DNA of 27,857 bases from JBEKYH01 sp049511115 (GTDB lineage Bacteria; Planctomycetota; Phycisphaerae; Tepidisphaerales; Tepidisphaeraceae). Under the pieces are notes generated by a model that did not search any database, was not told where the DNA came from, and saw only the letters and a program-made list of their open reading frames with translations. Positions within the stretch are counted from its first letter, which is position 1. Every line of letters starts with the position of its first letter. The DNA is taken from the NCBI GenBank assembly GCA_049511115.1, contig JBEKYH010000005.1:1-27857 (forward strand), in the 5' to 3' direction. This document shows, one piece after another, positions 1 to 12,007 of this stretch. The position numbers and the translations under genes are program-made.

Positions 1-1
1 G

Positions 2-79
2 AATGACGCCTATTCTAATGTAGATGTGTTCGCCCGCCACGCGAAAGATGAAATGGACAAGTTCAACGCCACGAATTAG
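2..79 (+). CDS. C-terminal tail of an unidentified protein (partial)
   Basis: Reading frame 2 is open from the window edge to a TAG at 77-79 and gives 25 residues ending in DEMDKFNATN. The composition (Asp, Asn, Lys, Phe, low Pro and Arg) is that of a normal soluble protein end, unlike the Arg/Pro-rich frames typical of non-coding GC-rich DNA. The start lies outside the window, so no family can be named. Nothing else is seen between this stop and the convergent cytochrome gene ending at 167. A chance open frame of this size is possible. Confidence 0.35.
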   Translation, partial: NDAYSNVDVFARHAKDEMDKFNATN

Positions 80-166
80 GCCGCCGCTACGACCGGGCCC
101 TGAGTCGCCCCGCCTGATTCTCAGAGCATCCGAGTGATTCAATCTTCCTAACTAAGTGGACTCCCA

Positions 167-721
167 TCACAATTCGCGCAGCTTCACCAAATACACCGTC
201 AGGGCATCAAGGCGATTATCGTCAAGACGGTGCGAATCAAACGCCGGCATCGCTCCCAGCCCCGCGCGGACGCGGAATTTGATGTACCAGGCGGGAAGGC
301 CCTTGTCGTTGAGGGAGGGGCCGTAGCCGCCGGCGCCGTTGGCGTGGCAGGCGTTGCAGTTTTCGTAGAAGACGCGCTGGCCAAGGGCGACTTGGGCGTT
401 GGTGGTGTCGAGCGAGCGCGTGAAGGGTTCATCGCGGCGGGCGTCGGAGGCGCAGCCACAGATGGCCAGAGCGGTGGAGGCCGACAGGAGAAGGAAGGGC
501 AAGCGCCACGGGCGGGGGTTCCTCTTTCCCCCGCCCCCGGTATTCCGGGGGAGGGTTGGGGAGGGGGTTGGGCAAATAGTGTGCGCCACTGCGCGAGCCC
601 CCTCCCTAACCCTCCCCCGGAGTACCGGGGGCGGGGACAAAGGCGAAGAACCCTCACCCCAGCCCTCTCCCTGAGTACATGGAGAGGGGGCAAAAGGGAG
701 ATTCGACGGCGCAGGTTTCAT
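167..721 (-). CDS. monoheme cytochrome c, lipoprotein-like, repeat-invaded N-terminus
   Basis: A class I cytochrome c domain fills the C-terminal half of the 184-residue product. The heme-attachment motif CNACH is at residues 122-126, followed by a GYGPSL stretch, and a distal Met in GAMPAF is near residue 158. It probably takes electrons from the dehydrogenase encoded just upstream. I chose the ATG at 719-721 because it overlaps the upstream stop as ATGA, which implies translational coupling. From that start, about 60 residues encoded by GC-rich palindromic repeats precede a hydrophobic stretch and a lipobox-like LAICGC (Cys 88 or 90). A signal peptide would normally start the protein. A TTG at 500-502 would restore an N-terminal signal peptide and is the main alternative start. 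The cytochrome domain is certain; the start is not. Confidence 0.8.
   Translation of the reverse strand: MKPAPSNLPFAPSPCTQGEGWGEGSSPLSPPPVLRGRVREGARAVAHTICPTPSPTLPRNTGGGGKRNPRPWRLPFLLLSASTALAICGCASDARRDEPFTRSLDTTNAQVALGQRVFYENCNACHANGAGGYGPSLNDKGLPAWYIKFRVRAGLGAMPAFDSHRLDDNRLDALTVYLVKLREL
531..634. repeat. inverted pair of 40-bp GC-rich palindromic repeats
   Basis: Two 40-bp copies lie in opposite orientation at 531-570 and 595-634, separated by 24 bases. They match at 36 of 40 positions. Each copy has a small palindrome core, CCCCCGGTA plus its complement around one variable base, followed by a GGGAGGGGG-type tail. This looks like a REP/BIME-type extragenic element. Here it lies inside the 5' part of the cytochrome c frame, which stays open through it. 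Confidence 0.75.
663..688. repeat. palindromic repeat, CCCTCTCC family
   Basis: Arms CCCTCTCC (663-670) and GGAGAGGG (681-688) flank a 10-base loop and are preceded by a CCCTCACCCCAG tract. The same CTCTCCC/GGGAGAG theme recurs at 17300-17321 after thiE, so it is a dispersed element. It lies within codons 11-20 of the cytochrome c gene as called here. Confidence 0.6.
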
Positions 722-2214
722 TTGCCCGGCTCCCGGGTGATCTTCCACAGCACGCCGGTGCCGGGGTGACGCTGCAATTGGAGATCATCGCCGACAGTGA
801 CGATGCCGAAGTCCACGATGTAGAGGGCATCGCCGGACGGGTCGAACCGAGCGGCGATGGGGCGTTCGATTCCGGCGCTTCCCAATTTCGACGCCGGGCC
901 GCTGCCGGATTTATTGGCCGCGAAGACGTGGGATACGCCGCCGGAAATGTCCACGCGCACAACGTCAAAACCCGTGGGCGAAAGCACCTTGCCGCAGCGC
1001 GGGGCGGTATCGCCGAATTCGGCGATGAAGACCTCGCCGACATGGCCGAAGGAGGGGTTGCGCGAGAAGTCCAGGCCGGCCGCGCCGGCGTGCATGGGCA
1101 GAACCGCGGCTGGTTTGGGCGGAGTGTTGGGATACGCAGCCAGCAGCGGCTGCGGTGGGGGCTTTCCCACGGCGGAGAACTGCCGCGAGGCGCTCAGCGG
1201 TATGCCGGCGTAGAAATCGGGAAAGCCATACCACAGGCCCGGCGAGACGCTCCAGAGTAAATCGCCGCATCCGGATACGGGGCGCGTGCCGCGGTCCTCG
1301 TACTGTTGGTCGGCAACGAATACGCCTTCATCGGGAGAGCGGGCGACGCCGATGGGAGCGCGAAAACCCCAGGCCACCAGTTCCGGCGGGCCGCCGGCGA
1401 GGGGGACGCGCATCACCGATCCCGTGCAGGGGATTTGGCCGGGAATAGTCTGGCCGGCCGCGGTCGGCTCGCCGAACGCGGAGAACCCGCCGGTCACGTC
1501 CGTCGGGGTGCTCTGGAAATTCTGGCCGACGAGCTGGATGTCCGCGCCGGGAATGTCATGCGCGCGGCTGAATTGCGGACCGCTTGCGCCGGGATCGACG
1601 ACGCCGGCGTTGGTGGCGCTGGTTTGGCCGAAGTAGAGATAGCCGTCGCCGAAAACGACGGGGCCGGTGGCGTGGGATTCGCCGTAGCTGGGGAGGTTTT
1701 CCAGCAGCGGGGTGGTTTTTCCGTGCACGTCGATTTTCAGGATGCTTCCGGGTTTGTCGGAATCGGTGGAGCTCGCGGCAGTGACGGGTTGTGAGCCGGA
1801 GTATTCCGCATCGCTTGCGCCGCCGGCGGTGACGTAGAAATATCCCTGATAAAAATCAACGCCGGTCCAGGGGGCCGCGGCGCCTGAGGCGATTGCCGTC
1901 GTGGTGCCATCGGGATTGACGCGGACCAGATCGGGCTGGCGCGTGCGGCTTCCTGATTCAATTACGTAAACGCCGCCGCGATCGTCGAAGCATATGCCCG
2001 ATGGAAAATTCAGATCAGCGGCGACGACGGCGATGGCATAACCTGGCGGCAGGAGAACGTCGGCGGGAACCGCCTTTCGCGCTCCGGAGAAACGGACGTT
2101 CTGGCCGCCGCCTTGCGACGGGCTGAGAACGAAGCAACCGCAAAGCGCTAAAGCGACGGCGCAGCAGAGGCAAAAAAGAAAGGACCGAGGAGAAAGAGAA
2201 AACGCGTTAAGCAT
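718..2214 (-). CDS. sorbosone/glucose dehydrogenase-like beta-propeller lipoprotein
   Basis: The 498-residue product begins with a signal peptide and lipobox (L22-A-L-C25), so it is probably anchored outside the inner membrane. The rest reads as a six-bladed propeller of the soluble aldose/L-sorbosone dehydrogenase type. Visible pieces are a start-of-propeller LPPGYAIAVVAADLNFPSG, repeated GGVYVIESG and GDGYLYFGQ blade strands, and a terminal DALYIVDFGIV blade. Enzymes of this fold often use PQQ, but I cannot confirm the cofactor residues. A cytochrome c gene follows with an ATGA overlap, which supports an oxidation role with electron export. The start codon lies inside the loop of a 13-bp hairpin (2179-2238). 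A non-catalytic NHL or strictosidine-synthase-like propeller is possible. Confidence 0.8.
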   Translation of the reverse strand: MLNAFSLSPRSFLFCLCCAVALALCGCFVLSPSQGGGQNVRFSGARKAVPADVLLPPGYAIAVVAADLNFPSGICFDDRGGVYVIESGSRTRQPDLVRVNPDGTTTAIASGAAAPWTGVDFYQGYFYVTAGGASDAEYSGSQPVTAASSTDSDKPGSILKIDVHGKTTPLLENLPSYGESHATGPVVFGDGYLYFGQTSATNAGVVDPGASGPQFSRAHDIPGADIQLVGQNFQSTPTDVTGGFSAFGEPTAAGQTIPGQIPCTGSVMRVPLAGGPPELVAWGFRAPIGVARSPDEGVFVADQQYEDRGTRPVSGCGDLLWSVSPGLWYGFPDFYAGIPLSASRQFSAVGKPPPQPLLAAYPNTPPKPAAVLPMHAGAAGLDFSRNPSFGHVGEVFIAEFGDTAPRCGKVLSPTGFDVVRVDISGGVSHVFAANKSGSGPASKLGSAGIERPIAARFDPSGDALYIVDFGIVTVGDDLQLQRHPGTGVLWKITREPGK

Positions 2215-2238
2215 TTTCAGCTCAGTCCTCGGTCCTTT
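2179..2238 (-). terminator. hairpin with U-tract at the start of the dehydrogenase gene
   Basis: A perfect 13-bp inverted repeat pairs 2226-2238 with 2179-2191. On the minus-strand RNA the first arm AAAGGACCGAGGA comes 32 bases after the rpoC stop, and the second arm is followed at once by CUUUUUUG. This fits an intrinsic terminator for the rpoC transcript, although the 34-base loop is long. The loop contains the start codon of the downstream gene (2212-2214) and its upstream GAG, so the structure could also control that gene. Confidence 0.6.
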
Positions 2239-2270
2239 GTGTCAGGCCGCGTGGCGACATTCCCTTTTCG

Positions 2271-6686
<4,416 letters not shown>

Positions 6687-6720
6687 GATGGTCTTCTTTC
6701 TCTCTGATAGACAAACGAAC

Positions 6721-9700
6721 TTACATCAAATCCGCGTCCTCATCTTCCCTGGCGAGGCCCTTCTTCTTCTCAAGCTGGATGTTCAATCCCAGCCCGCGGA
6801 TTTCGTTGCAGAGGACGTCGAAGCTGACCGGCGTGCCGGCTTCCAGGGTGTTGTTGCCTTTGACCATGCTCTCGTAAATCTTGGTGCGGCCCTCCACGTC
6901 GTCGCTCTTGACGGTGAGGAGTTCCTGCAGGACGTACGAAGCGCCGTAAGCCTCCAGGCCCCAGACTTCCATCTCGCCGAAGCGTTGGCCGCCGGTGCGG
7001 GCCTTGCCGCCCAGGGGCTGCTGCGTGATGAGCGAATAGGGGCCGGTGGCGCGGGCGTGAATCTTGTCATCCACCAGGTGATGCAGCTTCATCATGTAAA
7101 TGTAGCCGACCGTGGTGCGCTGCTCAAACTTCTCGCCGGTGCGGCCGTCGCGAAGCTGAAGTTTTCCGCCCCAGGGCATATGGGCGTCAAGTTCTCGCTC
7201 GGCGATGGGTAGGTGGGATTTCTCCCGGTCCTTGCGGCGCGTCTTAATAGCGGCATTGGCCTCCTCGATGGCCTTGTGAATCTCGTCCTCGGTAGCGCCG
7301 TCGAAGACGGGCGTAACCGCCTGGAAACCCAGGACGGCCGCCGCCCAACCCAGGTGCGTCTCAAGAATCTGTCCGACGTTCATACGGCTGGGCACGCCGA
7401 GGGGATTCAGCAGGATGTCGCAGGGCGTACCGTCCTCAAGGAACGGCATGTCCTCTTCCGGCACGATGCGGGCGATGACGCCCTTATTTCCGTGACGGCC
7501 GGCCATCTTGTCGCCGACTGACAACGCTCGCTTGGTGGCGACATAAACCTTAACCATCTCCAGCACGCCGCTGGGAAGCTCGTCGCCGCGCTTCATGTGC
7601 TCCATGCGGCGATGTTTTTCCTTGAGGACGGCCTGGACGCGCGGCCAGAATCGGGAGTGGGTGTTGAGGCCCTGCTCCTTGCCTTCCTTGCCGCCCTTGA
7701 TCCAGTCGGCGGTGAACGATTCGATCTGCTCGAGGATGACGTCCACGTTTTCGCTCTGGCCGACCTTCTGGCGCGTGGACGGGTCGATCATCTGCTGACC
7801 CGTCACTTCGTTAATCTCGGCCACCATCTGCTTGAAAATGGAGATGGCCTTCTTGTTCATCTCTTTTTCGTAACCGTCGATGTCCTTCTTGAGCGCCTTC
7901 TTCTGGTCATCGCTCATGTGCATGCGGCGGCTGAAGCGTGAGGCGCCAATGACCACGCCTTCTTCGCCGGCGCGGCCGAAGATCGCGTGCAGCAGTTTCT
8001 CTTCCGGCGTCAGTTCGCTCTTGCTCTTGGGGGCGATCTTGCCGACGAGGATGTCTCCCGGGAAGACGCGCGTGCCGACGCGGACAACGCCGTTTTCGTC
8101 GAGGTTGGCGAGGGCGCGCTCCGACACATTGGGAATATCGCGCGTGAATTCCTCGCGACCCAGCTTGGTCTCGCGGATTTCCACGTCGTATTCCTCGATG
8201 TGAATGGAGGTGAAGATGTCTTCCTTCACCAGCCGCTGGCTGATGACGATGGCGTCTTCAAAGTTGTAGCCGTCATAAGTCATAAACGCGACCAGCACGT
8301 TGCGCCCCAGGGCGAGTTCGCCCAGCTTGGTGGCGGCGCCGTCGGCGATGATCTGGTTCTTCTTGACGCGCTGGCCCTTCTTCACGATGGGCTTTTGATT
8401 CAAGCACGTGCGCTCATTGAGGCCGGTGAATTTACGCAGGACGTATTCATCGGCGTTGTCGATGAGAATGCGCGAGGAATCGACGTAAGTGATGACGCCG
8501 GCTCGCTCGGCGCGGACGACCATACCGCTGTTCTGGGCCACGGGCCGTTCCAGTCCGGTCGCGACGACCGGGGGATCAGCGCGCAGCAACGGCACCGCCT
8601 GGCGTTGCATGTTGCTGCCCATCAAAGCGCGGTTGGCGTCGTCGTGTTCAAGGAACGGAATCAGAGCGGCCGAAACCGAAACGGTCTGCCGCGGGCTGAT
8701 GTCCACGTACTGAACTTCCTTGCTCGAGACCGAAGCCAAATCGCCCTGCACGCGGGCCAAAACCAGACCCTTGCGCAGGTGATGATCCTTTTCCACGACG
8801 TCCGGCGGAGCAAGGATGCTCTTCATCTCTTCGTCAGCGCGAAGGTATTTCACTTCGCCGTTGACTTTGCCATCCCGCACGACGCGGTAGGGGGTGATGA
8901 GGAAGCCGTAATCGTCGATGTCGCTGTAAATGGACAGCGAGGCGATCAGACCGATGTTGGTGCCTTCGGGCGTTTCAATCGGGCAGATGCGGCCGTAGTG
9001 GGAAATGTGCACGTCGCGCACTTCAAAGCCGGCTCGCTTGCGATTCAAGCCGCCCGGCCCAAGTGCCGACAAACGCCGCTCGTGGGTGAGCTGGCTCAGA
9101 GGATTGGTCTGGTCCACGACCTGTGACAATTCACCTCGACCGAAGAAAAAGTCGATGGAACTGCTGATGCTCTTTGAATTGACCAGTTCGGCGATGCGGG
9201 CCAGTTGCTCATTGGGGTCCTTGAGGCTCATGCGCTCCTGAACGGTGCGCTTGAGTTTGAGGAAGCCCTTGCGGAGTTCTTCCGAGGCCAGCTCGTCGAT
9301 GGTGCGCAGACGGCGATTGCCCAGGTGGTCAATGTCGTCAACGTATCCTTCGCCTGAACGCAGCAGGAACATGTACTTCAGCGAATTGACCAAATCCTCG
9401 CTGCGGAGGGTCATCACCGTCTCGGGGACGTTCTGGTCAAATTTACGGTTGATGCGGAAGCGGCCGACGCGCCCGAGCCGGTAACGATTCTCGTCGAAGA
9501 ATTTCTCCTCGAACAGCGTCTCCGCTTTATCGAGTTGCGGCGGGTTGCCGGGCCGCAGGCGGCTGTAGATGCGAAGAAGCGCGTTTTCGTGGCTGTCGGC
9601 GGCGTCTTCCGAAAGGGTATTGAGAATCAGGGGGTCGGCCACCTTGGTGACGCATTCCACGCTCTTGAGGTTGCTGGCCTGAATCTTATTGATGGCCTCG

Positions 9701-10458
9701 CCAAGCTGGGCACCGGCCTTGACCAGTTCCTCGCCGCTTTCGGCGTCGATGACGGCGGAGACGGCGTAATACGAAGGCTGAAGCTGCGCGACCTTGACGG
9801 TCTCCACGGGATAGAACTCGCGGATGATGGCGTCGGTCGTGCTGTATTTCTTATCGAGAGCGCGGAGGAACGTGGTCGCGCTCATCTTGCTGCTCTGGTC
9901 GATGCGGATGGCCAGCGCGTCTTTCTTGGTGACCGAGCATTCGATCCAGCTTCCGCGCTCGGGGATGACGCGGCAGCCATGCAGGGGGCGGTCGCCTTCC
10001 TGGACCTCAACGAGGAAGTCCACGCCGGGAGAGCGGTGCAACTGGTTCACGATCACGCGCTCAGCGCCGTTGATGATGAATTCGCCGCCGCCGATCATGA
10101 TGGGGATTTCGCCGAGGTAGATGGAATCCTCGACGACCTCGCCGCGATCCTTGCGGGTCATTCGCACCTGGATGCGGAAGGGCATGCCGTAGGTCAGGCG
10201 CAGCGCCCGGCACTCGTCGGTCGTATAACGGGCTTCGGAGAGATCGTAGCTGAGGTATTCCAGCTTGAGATTGCCGTCATAGCTCTCAATGGGAAAGACT
10301 TCGCGCAGAAGACCTTCCAGACCGTCTGGTTTGCGCTCGGCGGGCGGGACTTCCTTCTGGAGGAATTTCTGATAGGCCTCGAGCTGCACTTCGATCAGAT
10401 TCGGAATCGGCAAAGCGTCGCCGCGCTTGCTGTAATCGCGCACGTCGTGCACTGGCAT
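6721..10458 (-). CDS. rpoB: DNA-directed RNA polymerase subunit beta
   Basis: The second-largest RNA polymerase subunit, 1245 residues from the chosen ATG at 10456-10458. That ATG has an AAGGA ribosome-binding site 7 bases upstream, and MPVHDVRDYSKRG is a natural RpoB N-terminus. The same frame is open back to an ATG at 10593, but that would add 45 atypical residues. The rifampicin region lies near residues 445-470 (VVDQTNPLSQLTHERR, then LSALGPGG). It keeps the Asp, His and Ser positions where resistance mutations usually fall and has Glu after the His where E. coli has Lys. The C-terminal GGKARTGGQRFGEMEVW block is intact. It is preceded by its own promoter and a leader with an attenuator-like hairpin. 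Confidence 0.98.
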   Translation of the reverse strand: MPVHDVRDYSKRGDALPIPNLIEVQLEAYQKFLQKEVPPAERKPDGLEGLLREVFPIESYDGNLKLEYLSYDLSEARYTTDECRALRLTYGMPFRIQVRMTRKDRGEVVEDSIYLGEIPIMIGGGEFIINGAERVIVNQLHRSPGVDFLVEVQEGDRPLHGCRVIPERGSWIECSVTKKDALAIRIDQSSKMSATTFLRALDKKYSTTDAIIREFYPVETVKVAQLQPSYYAVSAVIDAESGEELVKAGAQLGEAINKIQASNLKSVECVTKVADPLILNTLSEDAADSHENALLRIYSRLRPGNPPQLDKAETLFEEKFFDENRYRLGRVGRFRINRKFDQNVPETVMTLRSEDLVNSLKYMFLLRSGEGYVDDIDHLGNRRLRTIDELASEELRKGFLKLKRTVQERMSLKDPNEQLARIAELVNSKSISSSIDFFFGRGELSQVVDQTNPLSQLTHERRLSALGPGGLNRKRAGFEVRDVHISHYGRICPIETPEGTNIGLIASLSIYSDIDDYGFLITPYRVVRDGKVNGEVKYLRADEEMKSILAPPDVVEKDHHLRKGLVLARVQGDLASVSSKEVQYVDISPRQTVSVSAALIPFLEHDDANRALMGSNMQRQAVPLLRADPPVVATGLERPVAQNSGMVVRAERAGVITYVDSSRILIDNADEYVLRKFTGLNERTCLNQKPIVKKGQRVKKNQIIADGAATKLGELALGRNVLVAFMTYDGYNFEDAIVISQRLVKEDIFTSIHIEEYDVEIRETKLGREEFTRDIPNVSERALANLDENGVVRVGTRVFPGDILVGKIAPKSKSELTPEEKLLHAIFGRAGEEGVVIGASRFSRRMHMSDDQKKALKKDIDGYEKEMNKKAISIFKQMVAEINEVTGQQMIDPSTRQKVGQSENVDVILEQIESFTADWIKGGKEGKEQGLNTHSRFWPRVQAVLKEKHRRMEHMKRGDELPSGVLEMVKVYVATKRALSVGDKMAGRHGNKGVIARIVPEEDMPFLEDGTPCDILLNPLGVPSRMNVGQILETHLGWAAAVLGFQAVTPVFDGATEDEIHKAIEEANAAIKTRRKDREKSHLPIAERELDAHMPWGGKLQLRDGRTGEKFEQRTTVGYIYMMKLHHLVDDKIHARATGPYSLITQQPLGGKARTGGQRFGEMEVWGLEAYGASYVLQELLTVKSDDVEGRTKIYESMVKGNNTLEAGTPVSFDVLCNEIRGLGLNIQLEKKKGLAREDEDADLM

Positions 10459-10646
10459 GAGTTTATCCTTCTGGTCTAAAAGCACCGGTCGTGGGCTGGC
10501 GTGACGTGACGTATCGACAAAATGAGCCGCCTTACCATCGAAAAGCGGCTTGTTGTCCGGGCGCCGATCCTGACGCGCCCGGAATCTGTCCATTTATATT
10601 TGTCGCAATAGTCCACTTAGCGCCGGCCACATCGCTTTTGACGCGC

Positions 10647-10700
10647 AAAAAACGTGACCAGACCCCCACCGCCTCCAACGAGTCGGAAGGTATCTGGTCA
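10647..10700 (-). terminator. attenuator-like hairpin in the rpoB leader
   Basis: On the minus-strand RNA, UGACCAGA (10700-10693) pairs with UCUGGUCA (10662-10655). The loop can form a further short stem from CCUUC and GGAGG. Two bases after the stem comes UUUUUU (10652-10647). This is the form of an intrinsic terminator, yet it lies about 190 bases before the rpoB start, inside its leader. That suggests attenuation and not the end of the operon. Confidence 0.55.
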
Positions 10701-10746
10701 AAAACGAAGAACTTTTTTTGCTCTGTTAGTCAAAAGTGACCACAGC

Positions 10747-10775
10747 ATATTAGACAGCCGTCCCGGCGCTGTCAA
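10747..10775 (-). promoter_or_regulatory. sigma70-type promoter for rpoBC with internal dyad
   Basis: The minus strand has a perfect -35 TTGACA (10775-10770), a 17-base spacer and a near-perfect -10 TAATAT (10752-10747). The start of transcription would be near 10740, giving a leader of about 280 bases before rpoB. A dyad with GACAGC and GCTGTC half-sites 9 bases apart (10753-10773) covers the spacer and the end of the -35 box. It could be an operator or coincidence. The promoter would let rpoBC be made apart from the ribosomal protein genes. Confidence 0.7.
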
Positions 10776-10802
10776 TGCTGTTCTTCGCATTTTTCTCGGG
10801 CC

Positions 10803-10848
10803 CAACCCAGGCCCGGAACGCCCTAAACGGGGTTCCGGGCTTGGGTTG
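10803..10848 (-). terminator. strong hairpin after rplL (attenuator or processing site)
   Basis: Arms of 17 bases (10803-10819 and 10832-10848) pair with one mismatch, and an inner CCC/GGG extends the stem to about 20 bp with a five-base TAAAC loop. It begins 14 bases past the rplL stop. No U-tract follows on the minus strand, so it is not a classical full terminator. The rplL-rpoB junction of E. coli carries a partial terminator and an RNase III site. This hairpin is in the matching place. Confidence 0.55.
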
Positions 10849-10861
10849 CCCTGTTTTGGGA

Positions 10862-11263
10862 CTACTTCAGTTCGACGGTCGCGCCCTGATCCTCCAACTC
10901 CTTCTTGAGCTTGGCGGCGTCTTCCTTGGAGAGGTTCTCCTTGACGGTCTTGGGGGCGGCCTCGACGAGGTCCTTGGCTTCCTTGAGACCCAGGCCCGTA
11001 GCGGCGCGGACGACCTTAATGGCGGAGATCTTCTTGTCCGCGGGAACAGCCTTGAGAATCACATCGAAAGTGGTCTTCTCTTCAGCAGCGGCCACAGGAG
11101 CAGCAGCCCCGCCACCCGCGGCAGCAGCAACAGCGACTCCGCCGGCGGCGGCTTCGATGCCGTAGGCTTCCTTGAGATAAGAGGCCACTTCAACGGCCTG
11201 CTTGAGGGTCAAACCGGACAGTTTGTCGCCCAATTCCTTGATTTCAGCAGCAAATTCAGCCAT
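10862..11263 (-). CDS. rplL: 50S ribosomal protein L7/L12
   Basis: The 133-residue stalk protein has the usual three parts. An N-terminal dimerisation helix pair spans residues 1-33 (GLTLKQAVEVASYLKEAYGI). An Ala/Gly-rich hinge spans about 37-60. The globular factor-binding domain includes KISAIKVVRAATGLGLKEAK. It recruits translation GTPases to the ribosome and binds L10 in several copies. A GAGGAG ribosome-binding site sits 8 bases before the ATG. A 166-base gap separates it from rplJ. Confidence 0.97.
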   Translation of the reverse strand: MAEFAAEIKELGDKLSGLTLKQAVEVASYLKEAYGIEAAAGGVAVAAAAGGGAAAPVAAAEEKTTFDVILKAVPADKKISAIKVVRAATGLGLKEAKDLVEAAPKTVKENLSKEDAAKLKKELEDQGATVELK

Positions 11264-11429
11264 GACTCTAACTCCTCAAAAACATTGGGAGCGTGACGTG
11301 CTCCGACCGTGTCGATTTCGATCCCGTCGCATAGCCCGCCCCACATTGGAGCGGTTTAACCCGCCATTTGGCGATAGCCAATTGGCATCGGGGCTGTGCG
11401 AGCCGCCGGATCGGCAAAATAATCGTGTT

Positions 11430-11984
11430 TTAAGCGCTCGCCGCGGGGGCGGCTGCGCCTTCCTTCTCCTTGGCTTTCTCTTCGATCGTCTTGAGCACAG
11501 CGCCCAATCGGCCGCCGGGACCCTTGATGGCGCCGGCCAGTTTGCGGCCCGGACCCAGGATCATGCCCAGCAGATTGGCGACCGCTTCCTCGCGGGTGGG
11601 CAATTCGCTGGCGGTCTTGATGCCTTTTTCGCCGGTATAAAGTTCGCCGTCGAAGAAGAGACCGCGAATCTCCAGCTTGTCGTCCTTCTTCTTCTCCTCG
11701 AGCAGCAACCGGGCGATGTTGGCGATGGAGACCTGGCCGTGAATCACGGCGCTGGGGCCTTCCAGCAATTTATCGAAACCCGACAGCTTGGTCCCCTCGG
11801 TGGCGCGGCGGGCCAGGCTGTTCTTGACCACCGTCATGCGCAGGCCTTTTTCGCGCAGGCGGCGGCGCAGCAGGTTGTTCTTGATGCCGTCGATCCCGCG
11901 AGGGCTGATGACGGCGACGCCGTCCAGCGGCTTGAACTTGGTGACCAGTTCCTTGGTGATGAGATTTTTGACCTTCTTGCTCAT
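11430..11984 (-). CDS. rplJ: 50S ribosomal protein L10
   Basis: The 184-residue base of the ribosomal stalk. The N-terminal domain that binds 23S rRNA and L11 is recognisable (KNLITKELVTKFK, then MTVVKNSLARRA). The C-terminal helix that holds L7/L12 dimers follows, with an acidic and Ala-rich tail. It starts 23 bases after rplA. This leaves no room for the long leader that L10 uses for autoregulation in E. coli. The 166-base gap after it has small dyads such as CGCCAAATGGCG but no firm promoter. Confidence 0.96.
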   Translation of the reverse strand: MSKKVKNLITKELVTKFKPLDGVAVISPRGIDGIKNNLLRRRLREKGLRMTVVKNSLARRATEGTKLSGFDKLLEGPSAVIHGQVSIANIARLLLEEKKKDDKLEIRGLFFDGELYTGEKGIKTASELPTREEAVANLLGMILGPGRKLAGAIKGPGGRLGAVLKTIEEKAKEKEGAAAPAASA

Positions 11985-12007
11985 GATTGTTCCGCCTTAA
12001 AACTGAT

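Noticed and set aside
531..688. Possible insertion sequence ends near the cytochrome gene
   Set aside because: No transposase gene or target duplication is seen. The repeats are short palindromes of REP type.
7987..9126. 379-codon + strand frame opposite rpoB
   Set aside because: Antisense shadow of rpoB; no ribosome-binding site or domain is seen.
10459..10593. Upstream extension of rpoB to an ATG at 10593
   Set aside because: The extension is atypical for RpoB, whereas the ATG at 10458 has an excellent ribosome-binding site and a natural N-terminus.
11264..11429. Possible separate promoter or L10-binding leader before rplL
   Set aside because: The best boxes (TTGGCT-17-TAAACC) have a poor -10, and only small dyads are present.
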